Shown: positions 6,163 to 8,529 of the stretch, in pieces
How positions within the stretch are numbered: the stretch's first letter is position 1
How the letters are laid out: every line of letters begins with the position of its first letter
NCBI GenBank assembly: GCA_012800475.1
Contig: JAAZJF010000327.1
Location: 1 to 8,529, forward strand
Source of the DNA: Gammaproteobacteria bacterium
Lineage (GTDB): Bacteria; Pseudomonadota; Gammaproteobacteria; Pseudomonadales; Pseudomonadaceae
Reading direction: 5' to 3'
DNA length: 8,529 nt
Translations under genes and position numbers: made by a program
The notes under the pieces: model-generated
Told to the model about the DNA's origin: nothing
The model's database searches: none
The model's input: the letters and a program-made list of their open reading frames with translations, nothing else

Positions 6163-8083
6163 AAGAAAGCCCGTTAGTATCGTGTAAATGGGTGTGTAAA
6201 ATACGGCGTACTTCGACAATAGCTTCAGGTGTTTCTTGGACGCTATGCCATGATTTAATGACTTTTTCCGATTGTGCACCCGCTAAATGTGAACTTTTAT
6301 ATGGCACCACACCATCGCTGGAGAGTTCGAGACTCAGGTCAGGCGTGTCATTACCGATAATAGAATGGTAGGGCACTTGATTGGAGATGGGTAAGTCCGC
6401 GGCTAAACGCACAAAGGGATCTTGATCGCTGAGGTTTGAAATACTGTTCAAGGGTCGCGTCAAAGCCTCACCACTGGCTGAACTTGGGTCAACCAGTAAC
6501 TGGGCAATTTCGGTGATGCGCCCGAGCATGGTCACGGGTAATTTAATAATGCCAGCGGCCCAGCGTGAAAAACGATTTTCGGCAAAAGGTGTACCGCGGT
6601 GCGGTGCGGCAATAAACACTGCGCGGCTGGCTTCAGGCATGGGCTTAAACCACACGTAATCTTGTAGTTTTTTACGCGCTTGCTCTTTACGCTCACCTTC
6701 AAGGCCGTAGGTTTCTACAATGGGAGACCAAAAGCTATCCCCAGATTCGGAAATCAATAAGCGCGCTAAAACACCACCCATACTATGACCAATCAACACC
6801 ACGTCTTTTGAGGCGCGGTTTTTGCCTTGTGCATCAAAGTTGTGCAGCGTGTCTTGAATAGCCTGGCGAATAGCGTGTTGGTTAAAAGCCAATGGCGCAT
6901 TGGTAGGGTAATACACCTGCCAGATTTGATAGTTTTTGCGTAAGGTTTCATCGCCTAATACTTCATTGGCGACATTAATCCATGCTTCTGGGCTGCTGGC
7001 TAAACCGTGCAGCATAATAATGACACGGCGGTTAGGGTCATAGGGTTGCATTAAATACACCCGTGGTTTTTCCAGTACTTCACCACGCCCCACTAAGGTG
7101 AGTAGCGACTGACGTGCAAAACCTGAGCGCGCCAACCACAAGCCGTAACCTGAAGTAAAGTTGGCCGCTAAGGGCACTTGAGTACCGGCTAAACTGACGC
7201 TATTGCGTCGATAAGGGTCAAAACCGAGGAGTTCAACTTCATTAGTGTCGAGTACTTCATCTAAAGTATCGCCCGGAAAACGCAGCACTGCGGTGATTGC
7301 AGGAAAGGGTGTTTCACTAAAGGCTTCTTCACGACTGTTTTTATTGACCACGCGCTTGGCAGTGACCGCGACCAATTCTGCACCGATGCCGTCGCGGCGG
7401 TATTGGTTGCGCAGGCCTTTAAAAGTCAAAGATGAGGCTGGAATTAACTGTTCTGGAATTTGCTGATGATTAGCTAGGCGCACTTCATTTAATTGGCCAG
7501 TAATGTGCCACTCTTTAGAGGCCACACTGAATTGTCCTTGCTCATCAATGCTCTCAAGTAGGTTTTGATTATGATGATTAAAGGTGCGAGTCACGGTTTG
7601 CTGCACGGCAAAGTTATAGTAGTCACGCACTTGTGCTTGACGGTCTTCTAGCGCGCGTTGACTGGGCGAGCGTTGGGTTAAAAATAAATAGGCATAAGCA
7701 TGACGAGCGCTTTCTAGATAAGCATTGAGCACATCAGCGGCCAGCACACCTTCATTGATTTTTTGATCCATGGCTAAGGCTTCTTGCAGCCATAGCTCGG
7801 CTAAAGCAGACACGCGTTGTTCGTCATCTAAACCAATATTGTCAGCAAGCACAGTGCGGCAATCTTGAGGTGTGGCGCGGCATTGCTTTTCATTGATGCC
7901 GACCACTTGTAAGGCGACACCGACCGCTGAACTCATCTCGCCCGTGGTTAAAATATCACCACGGCGCTGTGACATATAATCATTGGTGCTGACGGATACA
8001 CTTTTTACTCCGGCACAGCCGCTCAGTAAAAAAGCACTCAGGATCGTCAAGAATGTGGCACGTAAAGCGTCAGAATTAAACAC
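6152..8083 (-). CDS. Lipoprotein with C-terminal alpha/beta-hydrolase (lipase-like) domain, GTG start
   Basis: The 643-residue product is a predicted lipid-anchored hydrolase. Starting at the GTG at 8083 gives a signal peptide (hydrophobic TFLTILSAFLLSGC) with a lipobox, LSGC, and lipidated Cys23; a TAGG element lies seven bases upstream. The frame is open to an ATG at 8182, but that would put the lipobox Cys at residue 56, too deep for signal peptidase II. Residues 24 to about 345 match no family I recognise and are rich in polar and alpha-helical sequence. From about 353 comes the hydrolase: VIIMLHGLASSPEAW (oxyanion region), GHSMGG with nucleophile Ser434, AAPHRGTP, then candidate Asp590 (SSDGVVPY) and His603 (KSWHSVQ). 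This resembles lipase/PGAP1-type serine esterases. Asp at +2 after the Cys is absent (Cys-Ala-Gly), favouring outer-membrane sorting. Its substrate is unknown. It overlaps the DUF4105 gene, implying a joint job. Confidence 0.82.
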   Translation of the reverse strand: MFNSDALRATFLTILSAFLLSGCAGVKSVSVSTNDYMSQRRGDILTTGEMSSAVGVALQVVGINEKQCRATPQDCRTVLADNIGLDDEQRVSALAELWLQEALAMDQKINEGVLAADVLNAYLESARHAYAYLFLTQRSPSQRALEDRQAQVRDYYNFAVQQTVTRTFNHHNQNLLESIDEQGQFSVASKEWHITGQLNEVRLANHQQIPEQLIPASSLTFKGLRNQYRRDGIGAELVAVTAKRVVNKNSREEAFSETPFPAITAVLRFPGDTLDEVLDTNEVELLGFDPYRRNSVSLAGTQVPLAANFTSGYGLWLARSGFARQSLLTLVGRGEVLEKPRVYLMQPYDPNRRVIIMLHGLASSPEAWINVANEVLGDETLRKNYQIWQVYYPTNAPLAFNQHAIRQAIQDTLHNFDAQGKNRASKDVVLIGHSMGGVLARLLISESGDSFWSPIVETYGLEGERKEQARKKLQDYVWFKPMPEASRAVFIAAPHRGTPFAENRFSRWAAGIIKLPVTMLGRITEIAQLLVDPSSASGEALTRPLNSISNLSDQDPFVRLAADLPISNQVPYHSIIGNDTPDLSLELSSDGVVPYKSSHLAGAQSEKVIKSWHSVQETPEAIVEVRRILHTHLHDTNGLSYVD

Positions 8084-8192
8084 GTTGTAGCCTATGCAGT
8101 GAAATGTACAAAAAGATTCAACCGCAGGCAGGCTAGAGAGAGCTGCTAGGCGGCTGGCTAGTTTGAAGGTTATCGGGCGCAATGGCTATGGT

Positions 8193-8529
8193 ATGCGGGA
8201 TAAATTTATTCGACTGAGTTATGAGCAGAAATTGCCACCGCCAACCTGTAGCCATTGCCAAGGGATGATTCGCCCAGGCGTGGTTTGGTTTGGTGAGGCC
8301 TTACCGCAAGCGCAGATGCAAGCTGCTTTTAGCGCCGCAGAACATTGTGATGTATTGCTGTCGGTAGGGACGTCAGGTGTGGTCCAACCTGCTGCGCAAA
8401 TTCCCGCTCTAGCTTTACGGTGCGGTGCTTGGGTGGCGCATATCAATCCTGAGCCAGTGAGTAGTCAACATCCGCGTGAACTCAGCTTAGCTGGCGCGGC
8501 AGGGCAGATTTTGCCATTGTTGCTGCAAA
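8193..8529 (+). pseudogene. 5'-truncated CobB-type sirtuin (NAD-dependent protein deacylase), runs off the right edge
   Basis: Sirtuins remove acetyl or other acyl groups from lysines using NAD. Only the C-terminal half is recognisable. From the ATG at 8193, the second zinc pair CSHC (Cys19, Cys22) is followed by MIRPGVVWFGEALP, then CDVLLSVGTSGVVQPAA, with the conserved GTS at 59-61, GAWVAHINPE (INPE at 84-87) and LSLAGAAGQILPLL. The NAD-binding N terminus (GAGIS...) and the first Cys pair are absent. Upstream on this strand lies the opposite-strand lipoprotein gene, so the missing part is not nearby. The frame stays open back to 8103, and LERAARRLASLKVIGRNG at about 8133-8186 may be a decayed remnant of HERAG...VIELHG, with the catalytic His replaced by Asn. 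No ribosome binding site precedes 8193. A functional short protein is unlikely because the catalytic core is missing; the 3' end lies outside the window. Confidence 0.75.

Noticed and set aside
8084..8182. ATG start of the lipoprotein hydrolase at 8182
   Set aside because: It would place the lipobox Cys at residue 56, and the first 33 residues lack signal peptide character; the GTG at 8083 puts it at 23.
8219..8446. Minus-strand open frame of 75 codons at the right edge
   Set aside because: It lies opposite the sirtuin fragment, whose plus-strand translation is clearly the homologous one.
1..8529. CRISPR array, tRNA, rRNA, insertion sequence or attachment site
   Set aside because: Reading through the window showed no regular spaced repeats, no transposase or integrase reading frame, and no recognisable structural RNA gene.

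Overview
The window looks like a stretch of chromosome from a gammaproteobacterium, probably a salt-tolerant member of the Pseudomonadaceae. This rests on three things: a YfhL-type ferredoxin next to coaD, an ectoine cluster that ends in its own dedicated aspartokinase, and the protein sequences themselves. The genus assignment is inference. Every intact gene is on the minus strand, so transcription runs from high to low coordinates. Only a broken sirtuin fragment at the right edge is on the plus strand.

From left to right: (1) positions 1-61 hold the first 20 codons of a YfhL-like 4Fe-4S ferredoxin, followed by coaD (169-648), the penultimate enzyme of coenzyme A synthesis. (2) Positions 908-4817 hold a complete ectoine operon, read ectA, ectB, ectC, ask. 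The dedicated aspartokinase feeds aspartyl phosphate towards aspartate semialdehyde. EctB transaminates the semialdehyde to 2,4-diaminobutyrate, EctA acetylates that, and EctC cyclises the product to ectoine, a compatible solute. Aspartate semialdehyde dehydrogenase must come from elsewhere. No ectoine hydroxylase (ectD) and no ectR-type regulator lie in the window. ectA starts with TTG behind a good ribosome binding site. Perfect inverted repeats lie between ectB and ectC and between ectC and ask, and a third stem closes the operon after ask.

(3) Positions 4818-5139 are a gene-free, partly very AT-rich stretch that should hold the ectA promoter and the terminator of the upstream gene. (4) Positions 5140-8083 hold two overlapping envelope genes. 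The first is a lipoprotein with a C-terminal alpha/beta-hydrolase (lipase-like) domain, starting at GTG. The second is a three-helix membrane protein with a DUF4105 (Lnb N-terminal periplasmic) domain carrying conserved His and Cys. They probably act together at the cell envelope; their substrate is unknown. (5) From about 8103 to the right edge the plus strand encodes the C-terminal half of a CobB-type sirtuin. The NAD-binding N-terminal part and the first zinc Cys pair are missing, so it is called a 5'-truncated pseudogene.

The ectoine operon is well understood biology. The least explained parts are the lipoprotein hydrolase/DUF4105 pair, the decayed sirtuin next to it, and the intergenic hairpins of the ect operon.
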